NCBI GenBank assembly: GCA_913055695.1
Contig: CAJXKF010000002.1
Coordinates: 1-64,000 of the forward strand
Reading direction: 5' to 3'
DNA: 64,000 nucleotides
Source of the DNA: an uncultured Methylophaga sp.
GTDB lineage: Bacteria > Pseudomonadota > Gammaproteobacteria > Nitrosococcales > Methylophagaceae
Positions 10,431 through 19,879 of the stretch are shown here, one piece after another. Below the pieces are notes generated by a model. That model saw only the letters and a program-made list of their open reading frames with translations. It made no database searches and had not been told where the DNA came from. A program made the translations under genes and the position numbers. Positions within the stretch are counted from its first letter, which is position 1; each line of letters opens with the position of its first letter.

Positions 10431-11453
10431 TTATTGATGTAACGCCGGCCCGAAATCAAACTGAACCGCCGGATTCCAGATCCGCTGCCAGACCCAGCGA
10501 ATACCCTGTTCGCGGTTGGTTTCCATTCTGACCTGATTGGGTATGGCGGGACTCAGCCCATGGCCGTTATCCTCAGCCATACTGAATCGAAAGAAGTAAG
10601 CCGGCTCCATACCCATTCTCAGATCCGTCGCAATAATCTGCTTGCCCTGTTTTTCAAGCTTGAACAGACCATTAGTAAACCAGTTGATGCGTTTGAAGGC
10701 GGGTAGGGTTTGTGTTGCTGCAATCAGATCACCGCCGCGATCATAGCGATGGAAGGTCATTTTCTCACTATCATCAAGCAGGGAGCGGAAGCCCTCATAA
10801 TAAAAATCATCATTCACGACGACAATGCGCCACAGCAGCGTATTGAATGCTGTCGCTGAGACCTGCATATGACTGTATTCGATATTCTGCTCTGCAAGTG
10901 TCCGTTCAGCCTGCTGCACAACCCACTGCTGCGCGCCGAAGCCCCAAAGCAGATACAGACAACTGAAAGCGAAGCCATAACGCATGATTGTGTCACTGCG
11001 TTTTCGTTCCGGCCAGAGCAGCACAGCCAGAAAACCGGCCAGTAAGGCGGCTGAATAGACAGGGTCGATAATAAACACACTGCCACCCGAAACGGGCGGT
11101 GGCATAAAAGGCCAGAACAACTGAGTGCCATAGACAGTTAAGGCATCCAGACCTGCATGGGTTACCAGGGCGAGCCAGATCAACAGCCACCAGGTCGCAA
11201 ACTCGAATGTTTTATCAAATCGATGAAGCAGCACAGCAATAAACGGGGCCGCAAGCGTATGAACCAGCCAGGAATGAGTCCAGCTGCGGTGAAACGTCAT
11301 CGAGTCGAGGTCATTCTCGTAAGGGATAAATACGTCGAGGTCCGGCAGTATGGCGATGCCTGCCCCCCATAGCATGGCTTTTCTGCGGGAATGCTTCCCG
11401 GCCACGGCATAGCCGACAGCGCCGCCCAGCAGGGCCTGAGTAATGGTATCCAT
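10431..11453 (-). CDS. YdjM-like metal-dependent hydrolase, inner membrane
   Basis: The 340-aa protein begins MDTITQALLGGAVGYA and has the DUF457/YdjM pattern: a short N-terminal segment, DLDVFIP, the His-rich FHRSWTHS (about residues 54-61) and THAGLDALTVYGTQLFWPF (about 97-115), which place His and Asp residues for a metal. About four hydrophobic helices lie in the first 190 residues, followed by a soluble C-terminal region of about 150 residues. E. coli YdjM is annotated as a membrane-bound metal-dependent hydrolase of unknown substrate and is part of the SOS response; no LexA box is apparent here. It stands alone on this strand. Confidence 0.8.
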   Translation of the reverse strand: MDTITQALLGGAVGYAVAGKHSRRKAMLWGAGIAILPDLDVFIPYENDLDSMTFHRSWTHSWLVHTLAAPFIAVLLHRFDKTFEFATWWLLIWLALVTHAGLDALTVYGTQLFWPFMPPPVSGGSVFIIDPVYSAALLAGFLAVLLWPERKRSDTIMRYGFAFSCLYLLWGFGAQQWVVQQAERTLAEQNIEYSHMQVSATAFNTLLWRIVVVNDDFYYEGFRSLLDDSEKMTFHRYDRGGDLIAATQTLPAFKRINWFTNGLFKLEKQGKQIIATDLRMGMEPAYFFRFSMAEDNGHGLSPAIPNQVRMETNREQGIRWVWQRIWNPAVQFDFGPALHQ

Positions 11454-11556
11454 CTGATTTTCAGTTAACTTAAGTGTTCTTTATTTATTTTGAATGTCTG
11501 TGATAAAGCCTTGAGCGCTTGCGGGAAAAAATTCCCTGTTATACATTCAGGGTTTG

Positions 11557-13200
11557 ATGAAAACAGGCCCGAGACCTGTTCCGCCCACCTGCAAAGCCAG
11601 ACTCAACATGAAAAAGAATGCGCAACTGAGACAACCGACGCAAGCAGAAATTCAACCGGTTCTGAATGCTCTCAACAGCGGCCAACTCGCTGTTGCCGAA
11701 TCCACCGCTAAAAAAATGCTCAAACAGTTTCCCAATGCTTTTGTGCTTCATAATCTTTATGGCAATGCGCTGGCAGGGCAGAACAAATTCAAGGAAGCCG
11801 TCGATGCCTTTCGAAAAGCGCTGAAAATTGATCCGGGCATTGCCGAGCTGCATTTTAATGTCGGCATATTGCTGACCAATCTGAATCGCACTGAAGAAGC
11901 GATTCAGAGCTACAAAAAAGCGGTCAGCCTGAAACCGACTCTTGTCGATGCCCATTACAACCTGGGCGCAGCCTATCAGAATCAGCGCCAGTTTGATTTG
12001 GCTGCCACCAGTTACCAAAAAGCGCTGGAGTTAGAGTCCGGCTTTTATGAAGCCCGGGCTAATCTCGGGGTAGTACTGCAGGAACAAGGCCTGCTTACAG
12101 AAGCTGTTGATGCCTACCAGCGGGCACTAGCCATTCATTCAGATGCGCAGACCTGGTTCAACCTCGGTACGGCATTGAAAAATCAGGGTAAGCTGGCTGA
12201 CGCCATTGAAGCCTATAACCGGGCACTGGAAATCAACCCGGATTATGCCGAAGTGCACAGTAATATCGGTGAAGTGCTGCGAGAGCAGGGGCGCTATGAA
12301 GAATCCGTTAGTGCCTACCAGCATGCCTTAAAACTCGACCCTGAGTTACCGCTCGCCAACTACAGCCTGGCGGTCTATTTATACGACAGTGGCGATCTGG
12401 ACGGCGCGCTGAAACACTTCCAGCGGTCGCAATATGCCGACTGGCAGGAACGCTCTCTTTATTGCCTCTATAAAACCGGCCAGTTCGAAGCCTTTAAGCA
12501 AGGGCTCGATGAGCTTAAGCGCAGTAAAGATAATTCGCCGTTTCTGGCCACTCTCGCCGGACATTATGCAGAAAACTTTGGTGTCGACAATGACTATAAC
12601 TTCTGCAAAAATCCGCTGGATTTTGTTTTCCACACCGAAATCCCAGAGCTCAAAGGCGACAGTGAGCTGCTGCAACAACTGCTGCATGATATCGAAACCT
12701 GCGATGCCGAAGAAAAGTCACAGGGCAGGCTTTATAACGGTGTGCAATCTTCAGGAAACCTGTTCAAACGGCCGGAAGCCTCGTTCAGAAAACTGGCTGA
12801 ATGCGTGACGCAGGCCATTGAGCGTTATCGCCAAACCTTCGCAGGTGAAAACTGCCAGTTTGTTAAAGCTTTTCCTAAAAACACCGAATTTGCCAGTTCC
12901 TGGTATGTCCGGATGAAAACCGGCGGTCATCTGAACTCGCATATCCACGAAGAAGGCTGGGTCAGTGGTTCGCTGTACTTGTCACTGCCAAAAAATAAAC
13001 AGCACAAGCATGAAGGCAGTATTGAACTCAGCACACATGGTGATGAATATCCCAAGAAACACGATAATTTCCCGACTAAAACTATCGCCCCGGAAGTCGG
13101 CGATCTGGTGATGTTCCCATCATCAGTCTTCCACAGAACCATTCCGTTCAGTTCGGATGAAGAGCGGATTTGTATTGCGTTTGACCTGAAACCAGCCTGA
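11557..13200 (+). CDS. TPR protein with C-terminal putative 2OG-Fe(II) oxygenase domain
   Basis: About eight tetratricopeptide repeats (roughly residues 50-310, e.g. LHFNVGILLTNLNRTEEAIQSYKKAVSLKP) lead to a C-terminal domain of about 200 residues. This has HLNSHIHEEGWVSGSLYLSLP, then GSIELSTHGDEYP, then GDLVMFPSSVFHRTIPFSSDEERICIAFDL, the pattern of the putative 2-oxoglutarate/Fe(II) oxygenase family (PF13759 type), with candidate iron ligands in HIHEE and the later FHRT. The expected role is protein or small-molecule hydroxylation with the TPRs choosing the partner; the substrate is unknown. The start is uncertain: ATG 11557 has AGGG just upstream, while ATG 11608 (MKKNAQ) begins nearer the TPR region but lacks a ribosome site. 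Confidence 0.8.
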   Translation: MKTGPRPVPPTCKARLNMKKNAQLRQPTQAEIQPVLNALNSGQLAVAESTAKKMLKQFPNAFVLHNLYGNALAGQNKFKEAVDAFRKALKIDPGIAELHFNVGILLTNLNRTEEAIQSYKKAVSLKPTLVDAHYNLGAAYQNQRQFDLAATSYQKALELESGFYEARANLGVVLQEQGLLTEAVDAYQRALAIHSDAQTWFNLGTALKNQGKLADAIEAYNRALEINPDYAEVHSNIGEVLREQGRYEESVSAYQHALKLDPELPLANYSLAVYLYDSGDLDGALKHFQRSQYADWQERSLYCLYKTGQFEAFKQGLDELKRSKDNSPFLATLAGHYAENFGVDNDYNFCKNPLDFVFHTEIPELKGDSELLQQLLHDIETCDAEEKSQGRLYNGVQSSGNLFKRPEASFRKLAECVTQAIERYRQTFAGENCQFVKAFPKNTEFASSWYVRMKTGGHLNSHIHEEGWVSGSLYLSLPKNKQHKHEGSIELSTHGDEYPKKHDNFPTKTIAPEVGDLVMFPSSVFHRTIPFSSDEERICIAFDLKPA

Positions 13201-13205
13201 TTGCC

Positions 13206-13333
13206 TTCACCCCAGCCCTCTCCCAGAGTGAGGGGTCGGTAATGTTTGCCTGAAAGCTCAGGGCTATCACTTCCTCCTTTGAGGGGAAGGTTAGGATGAA
13301 TGAGCAATCGTTCTATACCCACCCCAGCCCTCT
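13206..13333. repeat. CCCTCTCCC/GAGGG-type dispersed repeat
   Basis: Directly after the TPR gene stop lies CACCCCAGCCCTCTCCC followed by GAGTGAGGGG, then CTTCCTCCTTTGAGGGGAAGG and another CCACCCCAGCCCTCT. These resemble the repeats around the DUF559 pseudogene at 43.9-44.5 kb. No gene is seen in the gap 13201-13393 apart from the start region of the next gene. Confidence 0.55.
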
Positions 13334-13393
13334 GCTACAATCATCGGGCGGCCAATATTCGCGATTACAGCAAATCACAACAAGGACTGATTC

Positions 13394-15106
13394 ATGTCAC
13401 AACCTCGCCAGTCATTTTTCTCCAGATGGACTCCGGCCGAAATCATGCTGGCGGCATTATTTCTGCTGGCACCACTTTACTATCATCCGAATCTGGGTGG
13501 AGAAGGACTTAGACTCCCGAATAACAGCACCATCTGGTTAGTGGCATTGGTATTCATTGCTTATTCTCTGAATAAAGTCATCAATTCAGAAACATTTCAG
13601 TTACCACGCTATTTTGCTTTTATCGCAGCATTTCCAATTCTGGTAATACTCAGTGGTTTTCTGGCCGGTGTTGAGCAGCCTTTGAAATGGCTGTTTCGAG
13701 TGCTTTTCATTCTGGGGGGACTGGCTTTTTTCTTCGGCCTGTTTCAGCACAAATTAAAACAAGGCCGATGGGATAGAGTCTTACTGATTATAGCTTTGTC
13801 GGGGATGATCCATGCAGGATTAGGTTTATTACAAATTTGGTTTGAAGGTGACATGCCTTATCTCCTCCCCAAAGCGCCAGAGGGACGGCCATCAGGGCTT
13901 TTTCAACAGATTAATAATCAGGCAACGTTTCTAGTTACTGCTACTGTCTTGTCGTTTTATCTTGCTTCCCGGCCCGTTATGTATGGCAGAAAGCTGTCTC
14001 TTCAGGTTCTCGTTTCACTGACCGTTCTCAGTTCTGCATTCATCGTAGGTTATTCGGGCTCAAGAATAGGGTTTCTTACCTTGTTCCTTTCGCTTGGGAT
14101 ATTGCTGGTGGCTAGGAAAAAAAGTCTGCTCAGAAATAAAGTATTTACTGTTTTGCTGTTATTCTCACTGATATCCGGCTTTACATTAGGTTTGATTCCT
14201 AGTGGAGGAAAAGCTGTAGATAAAACCGTTGCAATGCAATCCGGTTACTCTGGCTCTGCCAGGCTGGGCATTTACAATATTTCTTTAAATCTTTTGAAGC
14301 AAGAACCTATATTCGGTCATGGAATAGGAAGCTTCGCAAGCAAATTTCAGTATGCAAGGCCAGAGTTTTATGCAAAGTATCCAGATGCCAACCTACCTAA
14401 AGAAATGGTTAGCCATCCACATAATGAGCTTTTTCAATGGATGGTGGAAGGAGGAGTCACTGCGTTACTAGGTATCATTCTTCTAATCCTAGGTGTGGTT
14501 TTTGCTTTAAAAAAGACAGGCCCTTCTCGGGGAGGGGCTTATTTTGCCTTACTAATCCCTATCAGCTTACATACTCAAGTTGAGTTACCCTTTTACATGT
14601 CTGCTCTGCACTGGTTTGTATTTTTAACGCTGCTGACATTGCCATTTATGCATTTGCTCAGGATACATACTAATTCCATGACAATTTATGCTCAAAAACT
14701 TGCAGCGATTGGTGCTTTGACAGCCACAATTATTTTTATTCTATTTTTATTGCACACCATCATAGCTAATAGAGATTTCCCTGAATATTACAAAAATCCA
14801 TACGGTGAAGATAGATTATCTAAAGCGCTCGTTAATCCTTATTTGGGTGAGCAAGCACGATGGATGGATATGACTACAATGCTCTATTCCAGTACACAAC
14901 AAGGTTTGGATCGAAACGTTGAACATTACACAAATTGGGGCGAGCAGTTAATAAAAATAAACCCTAATCCAGAATTGTTCGTATTAATGGCTAAAGCTTA
15001 TGAGCACTTGGGTAAAAGTGAGTCTTATTGTGAAAATGTAAAATTGGGCTCAGCAATGTATCCAGAAGACCATAGACTGGAAGAGTTTCAAGATAAATGT
15101 GAATAG
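13394..15106 (+). CDS. PglL-like O-oligosaccharyltransferase / O-antigen ligase family
   Basis: The 570-aa polytopic membrane protein has about ten to twelve hydrophobic helices. A conserved periplasmic region, GIYNISLNLLKQEPIFGHGIGSF followed by MVSHPHNELFQWMVEGG (about residues 295-355), is the signature of the Wzy_C/PglL ligase family. PglL/TfpO enzymes transfer lipid-linked glycans to Ser/Thr of pilins or other periplasmic proteins. The N-terminal LPNNSTIW segment and the C-terminal soluble tail of about 110 residues fit PglL rather than WaaL. The pilin gene lies 157 bp downstream, supporting pilin glycosylation. AAGGAC seven bases before the ATG is the ribosome site. Most of the gene, from about 14.0 kb, is visibly more AT-rich than its neighbours, suggesting a variable locus. 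An 8-bp inverted repeat overlaps the stop. Confidence 0.8.
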   Translation: MSQPRQSFFSRWTPAEIMLAALFLLAPLYYHPNLGGEGLRLPNNSTIWLVALVFIAYSLNKVINSETFQLPRYFAFIAAFPILVILSGFLAGVEQPLKWLFRVLFILGGLAFFFGLFQHKLKQGRWDRVLLIIALSGMIHAGLGLLQIWFEGDMPYLLPKAPEGRPSGLFQQINNQATFLVTATVLSFYLASRPVMYGRKLSLQVLVSLTVLSSAFIVGYSGSRIGFLTLFLSLGILLVARKKSLLRNKVFTVLLLFSLISGFTLGLIPSGGKAVDKTVAMQSGYSGSARLGIYNISLNLLKQEPIFGHGIGSFASKFQYARPEFYAKYPDANLPKEMVSHPHNELFQWMVEGGVTALLGIILLILGVVFALKKTGPSRGGAYFALLIPISLHTQVELPFYMSALHWFVFLTLLTLPFMHLLRIHTNSMTIYAQKLAAIGALTATIIFILFLLHTIIANRDFPEYYKNPYGEDRLSKALVNPYLGEQARWMDMTTMLYSSTQQGLDRNVEHYTNWGEQLIKINPNPELFVLMAKAYEHLGKSESYCENVKLGSAMYPEDHRLEEFQDKCE

Positions 15107-15124
15107 TGACGCGTTACGTCACTA
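15104..15124. other. Perfect inverted repeat at the end of the ligase gene
   Basis: TAGTGACG and CGTCACTA form an 8-bp perfect stem around a 5-base loop (CGTTA). The left arm includes the stop codon of the PglL-like gene. There is no T-run, so it is more likely an operator or an RNA 3' end stabiliser than an intrinsic terminator. Confidence 0.5.
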
Positions 15125-15192
15125 TCTGACTTAAATGCGCATGCGACACTGAGGTTGTCTATTTAACTTCATGAAAAATAAAGGAGATTAAG

Positions 15193-15210
15193 TTGGCACG
15201 GTTATCGCAA
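15193..15210 (+). promoter_or_regulatory. Sigma-54 promoter for pilA
   Basis: TTGGCACGGTTATCGCAA has the invariant GG (15195-15196) and GC (15207-15208) separated by exactly 10 bases, with the extended TGGCAC element. It lies 55 bases upstream of the pilA ATG. In Pseudomonas and relatives pilA is transcribed by RpoN with PilR, so this placement is as expected. Confidence 0.8.
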
Positions 15211-15263
15211 GAATTAATGAGGCAAATGTGGTTTTGCTATTTGTTCAACCAAGGAGATAGAGA

Positions 15264-15728
15264 ATGAAACATAACCAGCAAGGTTTTACACTTATCGAAT
15301 TGATGATCGTTGTTGCGATTATCGGTATATTGGCAGCTATTGCGTTGCCCGCTTACCAAGATTATACAGTTAGGGCGAAAGTACAAGAGGGCGTTAGTCT
15401 TTCTGCACCAGCCAGAACTGCTCTAGGCATAGCTTGCAGCGAGGCCAGAATTCCGGCAGGTGCAACAAATCCATTGAATGCTAGTCTTGGACTTCCAGCT
15501 GCAGCTGATTATGCTGATAGTAGTCAATATGTTCAATCGGTTACAGTAGCCAACACTAATGCTAGTAATGCTACGGTCACTATCCTTTACGAGGCGATAG
15601 GTACTCAAGTCGCCAACACAGACACTGTTATTTACAATGGTGTCTGCGAATCCACAGGTATGCAATGGACTGTTCCTACAGGCGCTGCTGGTGGTTCAAT
15701 TGCAGATAAATATAAACCTTCTACCTGA
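15264..15728 (+). CDS. pilA: Type IV major pilin
   Basis: The 154-aa prepilin has a short leader (MKHNQQG) and the class IVa signature [20 protein letters not shown]; prepilin peptidase would cut after Gly7 and methylate Phe, and the Glu at mature position 5 is present. The globular part has two cysteines (IACSEA and NGVCES), which could form a disulfide. The mature protein is rich in Ala, Ser, Thr and Asn, giving many possible O-glycosylation sites for the adjacent PglL-like enzyme. AAGGAGA lies six bases before the ATG, a sigma-54 promoter precedes it and a strong terminator follows, so it is a single-gene transcript. Confidence 0.95.
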   Translation: MKHNQQGFTLIELMIVVAIIGILAAIALPAYQDYTVRAKVQEGVSLSAPARTALGIACSEARIPAGATNPLNASLGLPAAADYADSSQYVQSVTVANTNASNATVTILYEAIGTQVANTDTVIYNGVCESTGMQWTVPTGAAGGSIADKYKPST

Positions 15729-15787
15729 TAGTCAACAACCAAATGGTGAGCAGAAGTTAATTTAGATTTGACTTTAGTGGTTTAAAG

Positions 15788-15815
15788 AAGCCCCGGAGCA
15801 ATCCGGGGCTTTTTT
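15788..15815 (+). terminator. Intrinsic terminator of pilA
   Basis: A 10-bp GC-rich stem (AAGCCCCGGA / TCCGGGGCTT) with a GCAA tetraloop is followed by a T-run, 60 bases after the pilA stop. Confidence 0.93.
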
Positions 15816-16275
15816 GTAATCACCATAATTCAATGCAAATTATAGGGCAATATATGGTAGATTTAGCATTGCCTTGACTCATATCTACAGAGCCTCTATT
15901 TGACAACTGCTTTTATGATTACTGGCGACGCGCAAAGCTTCTATCAAATGTTTCAAAAGAATTTGAGGCATGGCTCGTTTACCAATATTCGAGATATTGG
16001 ATCAACCGCAACACCCTATTGTCCGGGCTAATCATTGCTCGCTCACACTCTCAGATATGATGAATATCAGAATAAATATCTGTCCGCAGATTTCGCGGGT
16101 TTTCACAGATTAAAAATGGGGAGATTACAGCTGAACTGAGTCCATTTGTAGCGACATCACAAATCAGTTATGGGCTGGTTTTGCCTTTAATGATTTAATC
16201 TGCGTCCATCTGCGTAATCTGCGGATGTCTCTAAAAAACTCTGTGCTTTCTGAGCCTCTGTGGTTCAATCCTGAA
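15816..16275. other. Intergenic region between pilA and metG
   Basis: About 460 bases separate the pilA terminator from the end of metG. The first 260 bases are AT-rich with no frame, hairpin or RNA gene that I can recognise. The remainder is copy 2 of the dispersed palindromic repeat. Confidence 0.5.
16083..16265. repeat. Dispersed palindromic repeat, copy 2
   Basis: Left module TCCGCAGATTTCGCGGG..TTCACAGATTA (16083-16112) faces TTTAATCTGCG..TAATCTGCGGAT (16194-16226), followed by CTCTGTGCTTTCTGAGCCTC to 16265. The outer left CACAGAG arm is missing in this copy. Confidence 0.7.
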
Positions 16276-18309
16276 TCACTTAACCCGCATGCCCGGCTGA
16301 GCACCCTCATCCGGGTTAAGAATAAACAGATCCTTGCCACCCGGCCCTGCAGCCAGCACCATCCCTTCAGACAGGCCAAATCGCATCTTACGTGGCGCCA
16401 GATTAGCGACCATCACAGTGAGTTTGCCGATCAGGTTTTCAGGCGCATAGGCGGATTTGATACCGGCAAACACCTGTTTTTCACCCAGACCAATATCCAG
16501 CGTCAGTTTCAGTAATTTGTCAGCACCTTCGACATGCTCGGCGTTAATAATTTTTGCCACACGCAGGTCGATCTTGGCAAAGTCATCAAACTGAATTTCA
16601 TCTGCAATCGGCTCAATGTCACTATCTTTTCTATCAGCTGCTGTCACTGCTGGTTTTTGTTCTGCTGCCATCGATTCTTTTGAAGCTTCCAGAATGGCAT
16701 CGAGTTTGTCCTGCTCGATGCGTGTCATCAATGGTTTGAATTTATTGATTTGATGGCTGAGCAGTGGTGTCTCTGCATCGCTCCAGTTCAATGGCGCAAT
16801 GTTGAGAAAAGCCTCAGCCTGTTCTGCCGTTTTTGGCAGGACAGGTTTAAGGTAGGCGATTAGAACACGGAACAGGTTGATTCCCATGCTGCAGATGGCC
16901 TGAACTTCGTCTTCCTTGCCTTCTTCTTTAGCCAGTACCCAGGGTTTTTTCTCGTCAATGTAGACGTTGGCACGATCCGCCAAAGCCATAATCTCACGCA
17001 TGGCCTGACCGAATTCACGGGCTTCATAGCGTTTAGCAATGGTTTCAGCCTGATTGGCGAAGTCTCTGAACAATGCAGCTTCGCTCAGTTCATCAGCCAG
17101 TTTGCCGTCAAAACGCTTGGTCAGGAAGCCGGCGCAGCGGCTGGCGATATTAACAACTTTACCGACCAGGTCGGCGTTGATACGGGTCTGAAAGTCCTCC
17201 AGGCTCAGATCAATATCATCAATCCCGCTACCCAGCTTGGCGGCAAAGTAATAACGCAGGTATTCAGGATTCAGCTGGTCCAGATAGGTACGGGCCTTGA
17301 TAAAGGTGCCGCGTGATTTGGACATCTTCTTGCCGTCGACGGTCAGAAAACCGTGGGCATAGATATTATCAGGCTGACGGAATCCGGCGCCTTCCAGCAT
17401 CGCCGGCCAGAACAGGGCATGGAAATAGATGATGTCCTTACCGATAAAATGCACCATTTCGGTATCACTGCCCGGTTTCATAAAGCTGTCGAAATCTACG
17501 CCTTCACGTTCGCAGTAATTTTTGAAGCTGGCGAGGTAGCCAATCGGCGCATCCATCCAGACATAGAAGAATTTGTTGTCGGTATCCGGGATTTCAAAGC
17601 CGAAGTAAGGGGCATCACGGGAAATATCCCAGTCCTGCAGACCGCTGTCGAACCATTCGCCCAGTTTGCGGGTGACTTCCGGTTGCAGGTGGTCGCTATG
17701 AGTCCATTCGCGCAGGGTTTTCTCGAAGTCGCCCAGTTTGAAAAAGTAATGTTCGGACTCTTTGGTAATCGGTGTGGCACCGGACACGGCAGACACCGGA
17801 TTTTTCAGTTCGGTCGGCTCATAGGTGGCACCGCAGGCTTCACAGTTATCGCCATATTGATCAGCTGCACCGCATTTCGGACATTCACCGCGGATAAAGC
17901 GATCCGGCAGGAACATTTCTTTTTCCGGATCATAAGCCTGGCTGATAGTGCGGGCTTCGATATGACCGGCATCGCGATTGGCGAGGTAAATCTGGCTGGC
18001 GAGCTCGCGGTTCTCGTCACTATGTGTGCTGTGGTAGTTGTCGAAACCAATCGCAAAGTCGGCAAAATCAGCCTGATGTTCTTTACTCACTTCGCTGATC
18101 AGTTGTTCAGGTGAAATCCCCTGATTTTGTGCCCGCAGCATGATAGGCGTACCGTGAGCGTCATCGGCGCAGACATAATGCACTTCATGGCCACGCATTT
18201 TCTGAAACCGTACCCAGATATCGGTCTGAATATATTCGACCATATGACCCAGATGAATCGAGCCGTTGGCATAAGGCAGGGCACTGGTGACCAGAATTTT
18301 TCTTTGCAT
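16276..18309 (-). CDS. metG: Methionyl-tRNA synthetase
   Basis: The 677-aa enzyme has the same length as E. coli MetRS. The class I HIGH-type motif appears as HLGH near residue 20 ([14 protein letters not shown]), the KMSKS loop is exact ([12 protein letters not shown], about residue 330), and the zinc knuckle has two CxxC pairs (ECPKCGA and NCEACGA, about residues 145-161). After an anticodon-binding helical domain, the last 100 residues are a Trbp111-like OB-fold ([20 protein letters not shown]) that dimerises and binds tRNA. The ATG at 18309 begins directly at [16 protein letters not shown]; a longer upstream reading has no family similarity. Repeats lie on both sides of the gene. Confidence 0.98.
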   Translation of the reverse strand: MQRKILVTSALPYANGSIHLGHMVEYIQTDIWVRFQKMRGHEVHYVCADDAHGTPIMLRAQNQGISPEQLISEVSKEHQADFADFAIGFDNYHSTHSDENRELASQIYLANRDAGHIEARTISQAYDPEKEMFLPDRFIRGECPKCGAADQYGDNCEACGATYEPTELKNPVSAVSGATPITKESEHYFFKLGDFEKTLREWTHSDHLQPEVTRKLGEWFDSGLQDWDISRDAPYFGFEIPDTDNKFFYVWMDAPIGYLASFKNYCEREGVDFDSFMKPGSDTEMVHFIGKDIIYFHALFWPAMLEGAGFRQPDNIYAHGFLTVDGKKMSKSRGTFIKARTYLDQLNPEYLRYYFAAKLGSGIDDIDLSLEDFQTRINADLVGKVVNIASRCAGFLTKRFDGKLADELSEAALFRDFANQAETIAKRYEAREFGQAMREIMALADRANVYIDEKKPWVLAKEEGKEDEVQAICSMGINLFRVLIAYLKPVLPKTAEQAEAFLNIAPLNWSDAETPLLSHQINKFKPLMTRIEQDKLDAILEASKESMAAEQKPAVTAADRKDSDIEPIADEIQFDDFAKIDLRVAKIINAEHVEGADKLLKLTLDIGLGEKQVFAGIKSAYAPENLIGKLTVMVANLAPRKMRFGLSEGMVLAAGPGGKDLFILNPDEGAQPGMRVK

Positions 18310-18784
18310 GGTGGGACCGTGTTTTCGCGATGGGAAAAACGACAAAAGATACCAGAAATCGCGTTCTGGCACCATGTAAGCAACCAACGCGATTATGGCG
18401 GATAAACCACAGAAGCACAGAGGTCACTGAGAAATAATTTTTGCATGGTAAGCTCCCGGCTTTGATGAGCTTGATCTGAATCTACCGGCATGCTCAGCAT
18501 GGCTTCTTAACTTATTGTCTGGATTGCTTCACTACGTTGGCAATGACGTGCGGGTGTTCGATGGATAAAGCACTAACCCGGAACTAACTTAAACCTTTGA
18601 CCAAAAATTCATCGAAACCTTTCTACGATTGAAAATCAAAGAGGCAAACGTTAATGGGGCTAATCTCTGTGGACTCTGTGCTTTTGTGGTGAATTATAAT
18701 CCAGAGCTATTGAAAGTTGCCTGGCTTTAGTCTAGATTGAGCTAAGTAACTCTTATATAAGACTTGCAGTTTGTGAGGGATTTG
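18310..18784. other. Intergenic region upstream of metG and of the sdh operon
   Basis: A 475-base gap between divergent genes, mostly filled by copy 3 of the dispersed repeat (18404-18690). The last 90 bases are AT-rich (AACTCTTATATAAGACTTGC) and probably hold the promoter for the TPR-sdh operon; a TATATA-like -10 lies near 18752. Confidence 0.45.
18404..18690. repeat. Dispersed palindromic repeat, copy 3
   Basis: Left arm AAACCACAGAAGCACAGAGG (18404-18423), central module with GGATTGCTTC and GGCAATGACG (18515-18548), right arm ending CTCTGTGCTTTTGTGGT (18665-18690). The arms are complementary to each other, and the central module matches those at 7225, 32709 and 38431. Confidence 0.7.
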
Positions 18785-19288
18785 ATGGAGCTCGACTTAC
18801 ACGATATACACCCCGATTCTATTGAGCTTGCACTCGATAAGGCCCGTCAATACCGCTCTCTGCATGAGCCTGAAATTGCCGAAAGTATCTGCCTTGATAT
18901 CCTGCACATAGAACCTGAAAACCAGAAAGCACTGGTGCTCTATATTCTGGCGCTCAGTGACCAGTTGCATCATGCAGGCAAGAAAACGCAGGTCCAGGCC
19001 ATTGAGCAGGCGATTCAGAAACTGCAAAGTCGTTATCAGCAATACTATTACACCGGCCTGCTACATGAGCGTCGGGCTCGGTTTATGCTGACACAAAGCA
19101 TGGCCCGCGTGTTTGCCTATGACTATTTCATCGAAGCCTTACAGTTCTACCAGAAAGCAGAAAAGATCCGGCCTGAACACAATGACGAGTCGATCCTGCG
19201 CTGGAACAGTTGCATACGCACTATTGAGAAAGAGAAGCTGAAACCGCGACCGGACAATAAAGACGCCAGACTGGATATGGAAAGTTAA
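18785..19288 (+). CDS. TPR-like small protein, first gene of the sdh operon
   Basis: This 167-aa protein is all-helical by composition and contains tetratricopeptide-like segments (RSLHEPEIAESICLDILHIEPENQKALVLYILALSDQL, shown here only in part as LHEPEIAESICLDIL, and FIEALQFYQKAEKIRPEH). It has no signal peptide. It ends three bases before sdhC, so it is co-transcribed and probably translationally coupled with the succinate dehydrogenase genes; a role in assembly or regulation of that complex is an inference from position only. GAGGGA lies just before the ATG at 18785. I do not recognise a named family. Confidence 0.7.
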   Translation: MELDLHDIHPDSIELALDKARQYRSLHEPEIAESICLDILHIEPENQKALVLYILALSDQLHHAGKKTQVQAIEQAIQKLQSRYQQYYYTGLLHERRARFMLTQSMARVFAYDYFIEALQFYQKAEKIRPEHNDESILRWNSCIRTIEKEKLKPRPDNKDARLDMES

Positions 19289-19291
19289 GTC

Positions 19292-19879
19292 ATGACGTTA
19301 CTCCAACTTCGAAAACGAACGATGACCCTGGCAGGCACTGTGCTGACTGTCTATCTGATTTTCCATATGCTGACTAACCTCAGCTTTTTTTCTGCGCCCG
19401 CATTTGAACATTTCTATGAAGTCTATAACCAAGCCTGGATTCGCTGGCCGGTGCTGGCCCTGGTACTGATTGCCTTATTTATTCATGTGAAAGCCGCTGT
19501 GGCGATCCGAATCAAGAACAGTCAGGCGCGTCAGGTCGGCTATAAAAAGCATGACAAACTGCATATCCCTGCGCCGCTGGTGACGCTCAGTATCATTCTG
19601 TTACTGATTTTTATCCTGGTGCATATCGGCCAGACCTTGATGCTCGATACCAGCCAGGTGAGACAAGCCATGCTGGACTGGTTCAGCTCAGCCTGGATGT
19701 TGCTGTTTTACCTGGCAGGCTTGGTGATTCTGGCGATGCATCTGCTGCATTCCCTGGTCAATGTGCTACAGACACTGGGCGTCAGTTCTAATATGCACCG
19801 ACTTTCAATTAGTGCCGCTGTGGTGATTTTAACCGCCGGTTTCGCTTCCGTTCCTGTTTATATCTGGATGACGGCATGA
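19292..19879 (+). CDS. sdhC: Succinate dehydrogenase/fumarate reductase cytochrome b subunit (type B)
   Basis: The 195-aa membrane protein has five hydrophobic helices, each with well-placed histidines ([50 protein letters not shown]). This is the pattern of the single-subunit di-heme cytochrome b558 family found in Bacillus SdhC and Wolinella FrdC, which anchors the enzyme and exchanges electrons with quinone. No separate SdhD follows, consistent with type B. The stop overlaps the sdhA start by four bases (ATGA). Confidence 0.88.
   Translation: MTLLQLRKRTMTLAGTVLTVYLIFHMLTNLSFFSAPAFEHFYEVYNQAWIRWPVLALVLIALFIHVKAAVAIRIKNSQARQVGYKKHDKLHIPAPLVTLSIILLLIFILVHIGQTLMLDTSQVRQAMLDWFSSAWMLLFYLAGLVILAMHLLHSLVNVLQTLGVSSNMHRLSISAAVVILTAGFASVPVYIWMTA

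Noticed and set aside
10277-10459. Short leftward frame across repeat copy 1
   Set aside because: It is made of repeat sequence and overlaps the end of the YdjM-like gene in another frame.
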